64,000 bases of DNA, from NCBI RefSeq assembly GCF_029227915.1, contig NC_079878.1:34809501-34873500 (forward strand), written 5' to 3'. Source of the stretch: Hydractinia symbiolongicarpus (lineage: Eukaryota > Cnidaria > Hydrozoa > Anthoathecata > Hydractiniidae). Positions 38,111-51,115 of this stretch are shown piece after piece. Below the pieces are notes generated by a model. That model was not told where the DNA came from. It saw nothing but the letters and a program-made list of their open reading frames with translations, and did no database searches. The translations under genes and the position numbers were made by a program. The stretch's first letter is position 1, and every line of letters begins with the position of its first letter.

Positions 38111-41100
38111 CTCCTTTATCACATTTATCAGGTCACAGTCCAAAGTTAGTTCAATTAAGTCCCCCAGTCAATCGCTTCATAGTTAAAAGCGATGCAACCT
38201 AGTAATATCAAAAAATGTCGCTAAGTACACGTTGGTACGAATATGTGACCCAACCGTTGAAAATCAAACAGACTAACACCGTTAGAAAGTCAGTGAAATG
38301 TAGTATTTGAAACTGTCGCTAATTCTTCAGCGCGCGATAACGGCTAGGATAGGTCCTACAGTAAAAAATCACTTATTAATCTAAATTTTTAAATGAAGCG
38401 CTACAACAGCGCGTAGTGTAATCGCTGAGTTCCGGCAATCATGTCAAATTAAGAAGAATGTTATTTCTTGGAGTCCAATTATCTCATTTATCACATTTAT
38501 CAGGTCACAGACCACAGTTAGTTCAATTAAGTCCCACAGTCAATCGTTTCACTGCTAAAAGCGATGCAACCTAGTAATATCAAATAAATATCGCTAAGTA
38601 TTTGTTGGTACGAATATGTGACCCAACCGTTGTAAGTCAAACGGACTTACACCGTTAGAAAGTCAAGAAATGTAGTTTTTGAAACTGTCGCTATTTCTTC
38701 AGCGCGCGATAACGGATAGGATAGCTCCCACAGTATATAATGACTTATTAATCTAAATTTTTAAATGAAGCGCTACCACAGCGCCGAGTGTAACCGCTGA
38801 GTTTCGGCAATCATGTCAAATTAAGAAGAATGTTATTTCTTGAAGTCCAATTGTCTCCTTTATCACATTCATCAGGTCACAGTTCAAATTTAGTTCAATT
38901 AAGTCCCACAGTCAATCGCTTCATAGTTAAAAGCGATGCAACCTAGTAATATCAGAAAAATATCGCTAAATACATGTTGGTACGAATATGTGACCAAACC
39001 GTTGTAACTCAAACGGACTTACACCGTTAGAAAGTCAAGAAATGCAATTTTTGAAACTGTCGCTATTTCTTCAGCGCGCGATAACGGCTAGGATAGGTCC
39101 CACTGTAAAAAATGACTTATTAATCTAAATTTTTAAGTGAAGCGCTACCACAGCGCCCAGTGTAATCGCTGAGTTCCGGCAATGATGCCAAATTAATAAG
39201 AATGTTATTTCTTGGAGTCAAATTTTCCCATTTATCACATTTATCAGGCCACAGTTCAAAGTTGGTTCAATTAAGTCCCACAGTCAATCGTTTCACTGTT
39301 AAAATCGATGCAACCTAGTATTATCAAATAAATATCGCTAAATACATGTTGGTACGAATATGTGACCCAACCGTTGAAATTCAAACGGACTGAAACCGTT
39401 AGAAAGTCAATGAAATTTACTTTTTGAAACTGTCGCTATTTCTTCAGCGCGCGATGACGGACAGGATTGGTCCCACATTGAAAAAATGACTTTTTTATCT
39501 TAATTCTTAAATGAAGCGCTACCACAGTGCCGAGTGTAATCGCTTGGTTTCGGCAATCATGTCAAATTAAGAAGAATATTATTTCTTGAAGTGCAATTGT
39601 CTAATTTATCACATTCATCAGGTCACAGTCCAAATTTAGTTCAATTAAGTCCCAGAGTCAATCGTTTCATTGTTAAAAGCGATGCAACCTAGTAACATCA
39701 AAAAATGTCGCTAAATACATGTTGGTACGAATATGTGACCCAACCGTTGTAACTCAAACGGACTGACACCGTTAGAAAGTCAATGAAATGCAGTTTTTGG
39801 AACTGTCGCTATTTCTTCAGCGCGCGATAACGGCTAGGATTGGTCCCACATTAAAAAAATGACTTTTTTTATCATAATTCTTAAATGAAGCGCTACCACA
39901 GCGCCCAGTGTAATCGCTGGGTTTGGGCAATCATGTCAAATTAAGAAGAATGTTATTTCTTGGAGTCCAATTGGCTCCTTTATAACATTTATCAGGTCAC
40001 AGTCAAAGTTAGTTCAATTAAGTCCCACAGTCAATCGTTTCATAGTTGAAGGCGATGCAACCTAGTAATATCAGAGGAACATCGCTAAATACATGTTGGT
40101 ACGAATATGTGACACAACCGTTGAAACTCAAACGGACTGACACCGTTAGAAAGTCAGGGAAATGTAGTATTTGAAACTGTCTCTATTTCTTTAGTGCGCG
40201 CTAACGGCTTGGATCGGTCCCACATTAGAAAAATGACTTTTTTATCTTAATTCTTAAATGAAGCGCTACCACAGCCCCCAGTGTAATCGCTGAGTTTCGG
40301 CAATCATGTCAAATTAAGAAGAATGTTATTTCTTGGTGTCTAATTTTCACATTTATCACATTTACCAAGTCACAGTCCAAAGTAAGTTCAATTAACTGCC
40401 ACAGTCAATCGTTTCACTGTTAAAGGCGATGCAACCTAGTATTATCAGATAAATATCGCTAAATACATGTTGGTACGAATATGTGACCCAACCGTTAAAA
40501 TTCAAACGGACTGACACCGTTAGAAAGTCAATGAAATGTACTTTTTGAAACTGTCGCTATTTCTTCAGCGGGCGATAACGGCTAGGATAGATCCCACATT
40601 AAAAAAATAACTTTTTTATCTTAATTATTAAATGAAGCGCTACCACAGCGCCCAGTGTAATCGGTGAGTTTCCGCAGTCATGTCAAATTAAGAAGAATGT
40701 TATTTCTTGGAGTCCAATTGTCTCCTTTATCACATTTATCAGGTCACAGTCCAAAGTTAGTTCAATTAAGTCCCACAGTCAATCGCTTCATATTTAAAAG
40801 CGGTGCAACCTAGTGATATCAGAGAAATATCGCTAAATACATGTTGGTACGAATATGTGACCCTACCGTTGAAATTCAAACGGACTGACACCGTTAGAAA
40901 GTCAATGAAATGTACTTCTTGAAACTGTCGCTATTTCTTCAGCGCGCGATGACGGCTAGGATAGGTCCCACATTAAAAAAATGACTTTTTTATCTTAATT
41001 CTTAAATGAAGCGTTACCACAGCGCCCAGTGAAATCGCTGAGTTTGGGCAATCATGTCAAATTAAGAAGAATGATATTTCTTGGAGTCAACTTGTCTCAC

Positions 41101-41587
41101 TTATAACCTTTATAAGGTCACAATCCAAAATCAGTTCAATTTAGTCCCACAGTCAATCGTTTCACTGTTAAATGCGATGCAACCTAGTAATATGAGAAAA
41201 ATATCGCTAAATACATGTTCGTACGAATATGTGACCCAACCGTTGAAAGTCAAACGGACTGACTCCGTTAGAAAGTCAGTAAATATAGTATTTGAAACTG
41301 GCTCTATTTCTTTTGCGCGCTAACGGCTAGGATTGGTCCAACATTAAAAAAATAATTTTTTATCTTAATTCTTAAATGAAGCGCTGCCACAGCGCCCAGT
41401 GTAATCGCTGAGTTTCGGCTATCATGTCAAATTAAGAAGAATGTTATTTCTTGGAGTCCAATTGTCTCCTTTATCACATTTATCAGGTCAAAGTACAAAG
41501 TTAGTTCAATTAAGTCCCACAGTCAATCGCTTCATATTTAAAAGCGATGCAACCTAGTAATATGAGAAAAATATCGCTAAATACATA
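38111..41587 (+). repeat. Domain III mosaic between two higher-order repeats
   Basis: Unit starts: 38407, 38779, 39151, 39525, 39899, 40272, 40646, 41020, 41390. Segments trace to other parts of the window: about 38430-39230 to 46625-47425 (offset 8195, shared AAGTATTTGTTGG and TTCTTGAAGTCC), 40272 to the TTGGTGTCTAATTTTC units at 32814 and 35053, and about 40790-41150 to 32960-33320 (shared AAGCGGTGCAACC). No simple period of its own. Confidence 0.85.
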
Positions 41588-44500
41588 TTGGTACGAATAC
41601 GTGACCCAACCGTTCAAACTCAAACGGACTGACACTGTTAGAAAGTCAGTGAAATGTAGTATTTGAAACTGTCTCTATTTCTTCAGCGCGCGCTAACGCC
41701 TAGGATTTGTCCCACACAATAAAAATGACTTTTTTATCTTAATTCTTAAATGAAGCGCTACCACAGCGCACAGCGTAATCGCTGAGTTCCGGCAATCACG
41801 TCAAATTAAGATGAATGTTATTTCTTGGAGTCCAATTGTCTGATTTGTCACATTTATCAGGTCACAGACCAAAGTTAGTTCAATTGAGTCTCACAGTCAA
41901 TCGTTTCATTGTTAAAAGCGATGCAACCTAGTAATATCAAAAAATATCGCAAAATACATGCTGGTACGAATATGTGACCCAACCGTTGTAAGTCAAACGG
42001 ACTTACACCGTTAGAAAGTCAAGAAATGTAGTTTTTGAAACTGTCGCTATTTCTTGAGCGCGCGATAACGGATAGGATAGCTCCCACAGTATATAATGAC
42101 TTATTAATCTAAATTTTTAAATGAAGCGCTACCACAGCGCCCAGTGTAATCGCTGAGTTTCGGCTATCATGTCAAATTAAGAAGAATGTTATTTCTTGGA
42201 GTCCAATTGTCTCCTTTATCACATTTATCAGGTCACAGTCCAAAGTTAGTTCAATTAAGTCCCCCAGTCAATCGCTTCATAGTTAAAAGCGATGCAACCT
42301 AGTAATATCAAAAAATGTCGCTAAGTACACGTTGGTACGAATATGTGACCCAACCGTTGAAACTCAAACAGACTGACACCGTTAGAAAGTCAGTGAAATG
42401 TAGTATTTGAAACTGTATCTATTTCTTCAGGGCGCGCTAACGCCTAGGATTTGTCCAACACAATAAAAATGACTTTTTTATCTTAATTCTTAAATGAAGC
42501 GCTACCACAGCGCACAGCGTAATCGCTGAGTTTCGGCAATCATGTCAAATTAAGAAGAATGTTATTTCTTGGAGTCCAATTGTCTCCTTTATCACATTTA
42601 TCAGGTCACAGTCCAAAGTTAGTTCAATTAAGTCCCCCAGTCAATCGCTTCATAGTTAAAAGCGATGCAACCTAGTAATATCAAAAAATGTCGCTAAGTA
42701 CACGTTGGTACGAATACGTGACCCAACCGTTCAAACTCAAACGGACTGACACTGTTAGAAAGTCTGTGAAATGTAGTATTTGAAACTGTCTCTATTTCTT
42801 CAGCGCGCGCTAACGCCTAGGATTTGTCCCACACAATAAAAATGACTTTTTTATCTTAATTCTTAAATGAAGCGCTACCACAGCGCACAGCGTAATCGCT
42901 GAGTTCCGGCAATCACGTCAAATTAAGATGAATGTTATTTCTTGGAGTCCAATTGTCTGATTTGTCACATTTATCAGGTCACAGACCAAAGTTAGTTCAA
43001 TTGAGTCTCACAGTCAATCGTTTCATTGTTAAAAGCGATGCAACCTAGTAATATCAAAAAATATCGCAAAATACATGCTGGTACGAATATGTGACCCAAC
43101 CGTTGTAAGTCAAACGGACTTACACCGTTAGAAAGTCAAGAAATGTAGTTTTTGAAACTGTCGCTATTTCTTGAGCGCGCGATAACGGATAGGATAGCTC
43201 CCACAGTATATAATGACTTATTAATCTAAATTTTTAAATGAAGCGCTACCACAGCGCCCAGTGTAATCGCTGAGTTTCGGCTATCATGTCAAATTAAGAA
43301 GAATGTTATTTCTTGGAGTCCAATTGTCTCCTTTATCACATTTATCAGGTCACAGTCCAAAGTTAGTTCAATTAAGTCCCCCAGTCAATCGCTTCATAGT
43401 TAAAAGCGATGCAACCTAGTAATATCAAAAAATGTCGCTAAGTACACGTTGGTACGAATATGTGACCCAACCGTTGAAACTCAAACAGACTGACACCGTT
43501 AGAAAGTCAGTGAAATGTAGTATTTGAAACTGTATCTATTTCTTCAGGGCGCGCTAACGCCTAGGATTTGTCCCACACAATAAAAATGACTTTTTTATCT
43601 TAATTCTTAAATGAAGCGCTACCACAGCGCACAGCGTAATCGCTGAGTTTCGGCAATCATGTCAAATTAAGAAGAATTTATTTCTTGGAGTCCAATTGTC
43701 TCCTTTATCACATTTATCAGGTCACAGTCCAAAGTTAGTTCAATTAAGTCCCCCAGTCAATCGCTTCATAGTTAAAAGCGATGCAACCTAGTAATATCAA
43801 AAAATGTCGCTAAGTACACGTTGGTACGAATACGTGACCCAACCGTTCAAACTCAAACGGACTGACACTGTTAGAAAGTCAGTGAAATGTAGTATTTGAA
43901 ACTGTCTCTATTTCTTCAGCGCGCGCTAACGCCTAGGATTTGTCCCACACAATAAAAATGACTTTTTTATCTTAATTCTTAAATGAAGCGCTACCACAGC
44001 GCACAGCGTAATCGCTGAGTTCCGGCAATCACGTCAAATTAAGATGAATGTTATTTCTTGGAGTCCAATTGTCTGATTTGTCACATTTATCAGGTCACAG
44101 ACCAAAGTTAGTTCAATTGAGTCTCACAGTCAATCGTTTCATTGTTAAAAGCGATGCAACCTAGTAATATCAAAAAATATCGCAAAATACATGCTGGTAC
44201 GAATATGTGACCCAACCGTTGTAAGTCAAACGGACTTACACCGTTAGAAAGTCAAGAAATGTAGTTTTTGAAACTGTCGCTATTTCTTGAGCGCGCGATA
44301 ACGGATAGGATAGCTCCCACAGTATATAATGACTTATTAATCTAAATTTTTAAATGAAGCGCTACCACAGCGCCCAGTGTAATCGCTGAGTTTCGGCTAT
44401 CATGTCAAATTAAGAAGAATGTTATTTCTTGGAGTCCAATTGTCTCCTTTATCACATTTATCAGGTCACAGTCCAAAGTTAGTTCAATTAAGTCCCCCAG

Positions 44501-44937
44501 TCAATCGCTTCATAGTTAAAAGCGATGCAACCTAGTAATATCAAAAAATGTCGCTAAGTACACGTTGGTACGAATATGTGACCCAACCGTTGAAACTCAA
44601 ACAGACTGACACCGTTAGAAAGTCAGTGAAATGTAGTATTTGAAACTGTATCTATTTCTTCAGCGCGCGCTAACGCCTAGGATTTGTCCCACACAATAAA
44701 AATGACTTTTTTATCTTAATTCTTAAATGAAGCGCTACCACAGCGCACAGCGTAATCGCTGAGTTTCGGCAATCATGTCAAATTAAGAAGAATGTTATTT
44801 CTTGGAGTCCAATTGTCTCCTTTATCACATTTATCAGGTCACAGTCCAGAGTTAGTTCAATTAAGTCCCCCAGTCAATCGCTTCATAGTTAAAAGCGATG
44901 CAACCTAGTAATATCAAAAAATGTCGCTAAGTACACG
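41588..44937 (+). repeat. Three-unit higher-order repeat, 1117 bp x 3
   Basis: Copies: 41588-42704 (1117 bp), 42705-43820 (1116 bp, one base lost in GAATTTATTT near 43676) and 43821-44937 (1117 bp). Unit starts: 41764, 42135, 42508; 42881, 43252, 43625; 43997, 44368, 44741. The three unit types differ clearly: one has GTCTGATTTGTC and CGCAAAATACATGC, one has TTTCGGCTATC and AAACTGTATC, one has TTTCGGCAATC with GTCCCCCAGTC. Only a handful of substitutions separate the copies (for example GTCCAACAC at 42455). Copies abut exactly; the boundary is at TTGGTACGAAT within the GTTGG/CCAAC dyad. Confidence 0.94.
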
Positions 44938-47430
44938 TTGGTACGAATATGTGACACAACCGTTGAAATTCAAACGGACTGACACCGTTAGAAAGTCAGT
45001 GAAATGTAGTATTTGAAACTGTCGCTATTTCTTCAGCGCGCAATAACGGCTAGGATTGGTCCCACAGTATATAATGACTTATTAATCTAAATTTTTAAAT
45101 AAAGTGCTACCACAGCGCCCAGTGTAATCGCTGAGTTTCGGCAATCATGTCAAATTAAGAAGAATGTTATTTCTTGGAGTCCAATTGTCTCCTTTATCAC
45201 ATTTATCAGGTCACAGTCCAAAGTTAGTTCAATTAAGTCCCCCAGTCAATCGCTTCATAGTTAAAAGCGATGCAACCTAGTAATATCAAAAAATGTCGCT
45301 AAGTACACGTTGGTACGAATATGTGACCCAACCGTTGAAAATCAAACAGACTAACACCGTTAGAAAGTCAGTGAAATGTAGTATTTGAAACTGTCTCTAT
45401 TTCTTCAGCGCGCGCTAACAGCTAGGATTGGTCCCACAGTAAAGAATGATTTATTTATCTAAATATTAATATGAAGCGCTACCACAGCGCCCAGTGTAAT
45501 CGCGGAGTTCCGGCAATCACGTCAAGTTAAGAAGAATGTTATTTTTGGAGTCCAATTTTCTCATTTATCACATTTATCAGGTCACAGTCCAAAGTTAGTT
45601 CAATTAAGTCCCACAGTCAATCGTTTCATTGTTAAAAGCGATACAACCTAGTACTATCAGAAAAACATCGCTAAATACATGTTGGTACGAATATGTGACA
45701 CAACAGTTGTAACTCAAACGGACTTACACCGTTAAAAAGTCAAGAAATTTAGTTTTTAAAACTGTCGCTAATTCTTCAGCGCGCGATAACGGCTAGGATA
45801 TGTCCCACAGTAAAAAATGACTCATTAATCTAAATTTTTAAATGAAGCGCTACAACAGCGCGTAGTGTAATCGCTGAGTTCCGGCAATCATGTCAAATTA
45901 ATAAGAATGTTATTTCTTGGAGTCCAATTTTCCAATTTATCACATTTATCAGGTCACAGTCCAAAGTTAGTACAATTAAGTCCCACAGTCAATCGTTTCA
46001 CTGTTATAAGCGATGCAACCTAGTAATATCAAATAAATATCGCTAAATACATGTTGGTACGAATATGTGACCCAACCGTTGAAATTCAAACGGACTGACA
46101 CCGTTAGAAAGTCAGTGAAATGTAGTATTTGAAACTGTCTCTATTTCTTCAGCGCGCGCTAACGGCTAGGATTGGTCCCACAGTAAAGAATGATTTATTT
46201 ATCTAAATATTTAAATGAAGCGCTACCACAGCGCCCAGTGTAAACGCTGAGTTCTGGCAATCACGTCAAGTTAAGAAGAATGTTATTTCCTGGAGTCCAG
46301 TTTTCTCATATATCACCTTTATCAGGTCACAGTCTAAAGTTAGTTCAATTAAGTCCCACAGTCAATCGCTTCATAGGTAAAAGCGATGCAACCTAGTAAT
46401 ATCAGAAAAATAACGCTAAATACCTGTTGGTACGAATATGTGACCCAACCGTTGTAACTCAAACGGACTGACACCGTTAGAAAGTCAATGAAATGCATTT
46501 TTTGAAACTGTCGCTATTTCTTCAGCGCGCAATAACGGCTAGGATTGGTCCCACAGTAAAAAATGACTTATTAATCTAACTTTTTAAATGAAGCGCTACC
46601 ACAGCGCCCAGTGTAATCGCTGAGTTCCGGCAATCATGTCAAATTAAGAAGAATGTTATTTCTTGGAGTCCAATTTTCTCATTTATCACATTTATCAGGT
46701 CACAGACCACATTTAGTTCAATTAAGTCCCACAGTCAATCGTTTCACTGCTAAAAGCGATGCAACCTAGTAATATCAAATAAATATCGCTAAGTATTTGT
46801 TGGTACGAATATGTGACCCAACCGTTGTAAGTCAAACGGACTTACACCGTTAGAAAGTCAAGAAATGTAGTTTTTGAAACTGTCGCTATTTCTTCAGCGC
46901 GCGATAACGGATAGGATAGCTCCCACAGTATATAATGACTTATTAATCTAAATTTTTAAATGAAGTGCTACCACAGCGCCGAGTGTAATCGCTGAGTTTC
47001 GGCAATCATGTCAAATTAAGAAGAATGTTATTTCTTGAAGTCCAATTGTCTCCTTTATCACATTCATCAGGTCACAGTTCAAATTTTGTTCAATTAAGTC
47101 CCACAGTCAATCGCTTCATAGTTAAAAGCGATGCAACCTAGTAATATCAGAAAAATATCGCTAAATACATGTTGGTACGAATATGTGACCAAACCGTTGT
47201 AACTCAAACGGACTTACACCGTTAGAAAGTCAAGAAATGCAATTTTTGAAACTGTCGCTATTTCTTCAGCGCGCGATAACGGCTAGGATAGGTCCCACTG
47301 TAAAAAATGACTTATTAATCTAAATTTTTAAGTGAAGCGCTACCACAGCGCCCAGTGTAATCGCTGAGTTCCGGCAATGATGCCAAATTAATAAGAATGT
47401 TATTTCTTGGAGTCAAATTTTTCCATTTAT
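44938..47430 (+). repeat. Domain III tail, mixed units
   Basis: Unit starts: 45113, 45485, 45856, 46229, 46602, 46974, 47346. 45856 shares GCGCGTAGTGTAATC with the unit at 38407; 46229 shares TAAACGCTGAGTTC and TATATCACC with 36545 and 37663; 46602-47425 duplicates 38407-39230 at offset 8195. Lengths of 371-373 bp. The last unit turns into the Domain IV type part-way through. Confidence 0.86.
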
Positions 47431-47717
47431 CACATTTATCAGGTCACAGTCCAAATAAGTTCAGTTGAGTCCCACAGTCACTCGTTTCACTGTTAAAAGC
47501 CATACAACCTAGTAATTCTGGAAAAATGTCACGAAATACATGTTGGTACGAACATGTGACTCAACCGTTGTAACTCAAACGGATATATACTGTTAGAAAG
47601 ACAATGAAAGGTAGTTTCTGAAGCTGTCGCTATTTCTTCAGCGCGCGATAACTGCTAGGAATGGTCCCACAGTAAAAAATGACTTATTTATCTAATTTCT
47701 TACATAAAGCGCTACCA
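47346..47717 (+). repeat. Hybrid monomer at the Domain III / IV boundary
   Basis: The first ~75-110 bp match the unit at 39151 (GCAATGATGCCAAATTAATAAG, split here as GCAATGATGCC and AAATTAATAAG). From about 47420-47455 onward the unit has Domain IV marks: CAGTCACTCG, AAGCCATACAACC, AATTCTGGAAAAATG and AAAGACAATGAAAGG. The subfamily change therefore happens within one monomer, close to the AAGAA/TTCTT dyad phase. Confidence 0.85.
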
Positions 47718-50700
47718 CAGCGCCCAGTGTAATCGCTGAGTTCCGACAATCACGTCCAATTAAGAAGAATGTTATTTCTTGGAGTCCAATTGTCTGATTT
47801 ATCACATTTATCAAGTCACAGTCCAAAATCAGTTAAACTTAGTCCCACAGTCAAACGTTTCATTGTTAAAAGCGATGCAACCTAGTAATATCATAAAAAT
47901 ATCGCTAAATACATGTTGCTACGAATATGTGACCCAACCGTTGTAACTCAAACGGATTGATACTGTTAGAAAGACAATGAAAGGTAATTTCTGAAGGTGT
48001 CGCTATTTCTTCAGAGCGCGATAACGGCTTGGATTGGTCCCACAGTAAAAAATGACTTATAAATCTAAATTTTTAAATGAAGCGCTACCACAGCGACCAG
48101 TGTAATCGCTGAGTCCCGGCAATCATGTCAATTTAAGAAGAATCTTTTTTCTTGGAGTCCAATTGTCTCATTTATCACATTTATCAGGTCACAGTCCAAA
48201 GTTAGTTCAATTAGGTCCCACAGTCAATCGTTTCAATGTTAAAAGCCATACAACCTAGTAATACCGGAAAATATCACGAAATACATGTTGGTACGAATAC
48301 GTGACCCAACCGTAGTAACTCAAACGGACTGACACCGCAACAAAGTCAATGAAATGTAATTTTGAGACTATCGCTATTTCTTCAGCGCGTGATAACGGCT
48401 AGGATTGGTCCCACAGTAAAGAATGACTTATTTATCTAATTTCTTACATAAAGCGCTACCACAGCGCCCAGTGTAATCGCTGAGTTCCGACGATCACGTC
48501 CAATTAAGAAGAATGTTATTTCTTGGAGTCCAATTGTCTCATTTATCACATTTATCAGGTCACAGTCCAAAATCTGTTAAACTTAGTCCCACAGTCAATC
48601 GTTTCATTGTTAAAAGCCATACAACCTAGTAATACTGGAAAAAGGTCATGAAATTCATGTTGGTACGAACATGTGACTCAACCGTTGTAACGAAAACGGA
48701 TTGATACTGTTAGAAAGACAATGAAAGGTAGTTTCTGAAGCTGTCGCTATTTTTTCAGCGCGGGATAACTGCTAGGATTGGTCCCACAGTAAAGAATGAC
48801 TTATTTATCTAATTTCTTACATAAAGCGCTACCACAGCGCCCAGTGTAATTGCTGAGTTCCGACAATCACGTCCAATTAAGAAGAATGTTATTTCTTGGA
48901 GTCCAATTGTCTTATTTATCACATTTATCAGGTGACAGTCCAAAATCAGTTAAACTTAGTCTCACAGTCAATCGTTTCATTGTTAAAAGCGATGCAACCT
49001 AGTAATATCATAAAAATATCGCTAAATACATGTTGCTACGACAATGTGACCCATCCGTTGAAACTCAAACGGATTGATACTGTTACAAAGACAATGAAAG
49101 GTAATTTCTGAAGCTGTCGCCATTTCTTCAGCGCGCGATAACTGCTAGGATTGGTCCCACAGTAAAGAATGACTTATTTATCTAAATTTTTAAATGAAGC
49201 GCTACCACAGCGCCCAGTGTAATCGCTGAGTTTCGGTAATCATGTCAAATTAAGAAGAATGTTATTTCTTGGAGTCCAATTGCCTCACTTTCACATTTAT
49301 AAGGTCACAGTCCATAATCAGTTCAATTAAGTCCCACAGTCAATCGTTTCATTTGTAAAAGCGATGCAACCTAGTATTATCAGAAAAATATCGCTAAATA
49401 CATGTTGGTACGAATACGTGACCCAACCGTTGTAACTCAAACGGACTGACACCGCAACAAAGTCAATGAAATGTAGTTTTTGAAACTATCGCTATTTTTT
49501 CAGCGTGCGATAACGGGTAGGGTTCGTCCCACAGTAAAGAATGACTTATTTATCTAAATTTTTAAATGAAGCGCTACCACAGCGCCCAGTGTAATCGCTG
49601 AGTTCCGGCAATCATGTCAAATTAAGAAGAATGTTATTTCTTGGAGTCCAAATTTCTCATTTATCACATTTATCAGGTCACAATCCAAAGTTAGTTCAAT
49701 TAAGTCCCACAGTCAATCGTTTCAATGTTAAAAGCGATGCAACCTAGTAATATGAGAAAAAAATCGGTAAATACATGTTTTTACGAATATGTGACTCAAC
49801 CGTTGTAACTCAAACGGATTGATACTGTTAGAAAGACAATGAAAGGTAGTTTCTGAAGCTGTCGCTATTTCTTCAGCGCGCGATAACTGCTAGGATTGGT
49901 CCCACAGTAAAGAATGACTTATTTATCTAATTTCTTAAATAAAGCGCTACCACAGCGCCCAGTGTAATTGCTGAGTTCTGACAATCTCGTCCAATTAAGA
50001 AGAATGTTATTTCTTGGAGTCTAATTGTCTCATTTATCATATTTATCAGTTCACAGCCCAAAATCAGTTCAATTAAGTCCCACAGTCACTCGTTTTACTG
50101 TTAAAAGCCATACAACCTAGTAATACCGAAAAAATATCACGAAATACAAGTTGGTACGAACATGTGACTCAACCATTGTTACTCAAACGGATTGATACTG
50201 TTTGAAAGACAATGAAAGGTAATTTCTGAAGCTGTCGCTATTTCTTCAGAGGGCGATAACGGCTAGGATTGGTCCCACAGTAAAAAATGACTTATAAATC
50301 TAAATTTTTAAATGAAGCGCTACCACAGCGCCCAGTGTAATCGCTGAGTCCCGGCAATCATGAGAATTTAAGAAGAATGTTATTTCTTGAAGTCCAATTG
50401 TCTCATTTATCACATTTATCAGGTCACAGTCCAAAGTTCGTTCAATTAGGTGCCACAGTCAATCGTTTCGCTGTTAAAAGCCATACAACCTAGTAATATT
50501 GGAAAAATGTCACGAAATACATGTTGGCACAAACACGTGACTCAACCGTTGTAACTCAAACGGATTGATACTGTTAGAAAGACAATGAAATGTAATTTCT
50601 GAAGCTGTCGCTATTTCTTCAGAGCGCGATAACGGCTAGGATTGGTCCCACAGTAAAAAATGACTTATATATCTAAATTTTTAAATGAAGCGCTACCACA

Positions 50701-51115
50701 ACGCCCAGTGTAATCGCTGAGTCCCGGCAATCATGTCAAATTAGGAAGAATGTTATTTCTTGGAGTCCAATTATCTCATTTATCACATTTATCAGGTCAC
50801 AGTCCAAAGTTAGTTCAATTAGGTCCCACAGTCAATCGTTTCACTGTTAAAAGCCATACAACCTAGTAATACCGGAAAATATCACGAAATACATGTTGGT
50901 ACGAATACGTGACCCAACCGTAGTAACTCAAACGGACTGACACCGCAACAAAGTCAATGAAATGTAATTTTGAAACTATCGCTATTTCTTCAGCGCGCGA
51001 TAACGGCTAGGATTGGTCCCACAGTAAAAAATGACTTATATATCTAAATTTTTAAATGAAGCGCTACCACAACGCCCAGTGTAATCGCTGAGTCCCGGCA
51101 ATCATGGCAAATTAG
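47718..51115 (+). repeat. Domain IV opening units, no strict period
   Basis: Unit starts: 47718, 48091, 48462, 48835, 49208, 49580, 49953, 50326, 50699, 51070. Domain IV marks are GTCCCGGCAATC or GTTCCGACAATCACG, AAGCCATACAACC, AAAGACAATGAAAGG, TTGCTACGAATATG and the linker CTAATTTCTTACATAAAGCG. The stretch 49208 to about 49730 recurs at 63262-63780 (offset 14054; shared GCCTCACTTTCACAT). Lengths alternate between 371 and 373 bp. Confidence 0.86.

Larger units (their letters stand above)
35754..46935 (+). other. TATATAA linker variant in nine Domain III units
   Basis: TATATAA occurs just after CCCACAG at 35754, 36872, 37990, 38734, 42090, 43207, 44323, 45068 and 46929. All nine lie in Domain III; I saw none in the other domains at this phase, although 12653-12659 reads TATAAAA. 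The variant replaces TAAAAAA of the usual linker. It looks like a TATA box but nothing downstream looks like a gene, so its use as a promoter is unsupported. Confidence 0.7.

Noticed and set aside
38838-38846. Heat-shock element in TTCTTGAAG units (also near 39592 and 47033)
   Set aside because: Only a single TTCNNGAA pair is present, without the third GAA/TTC module at the right spacing, and it stems from one G-to-A change in a few units.
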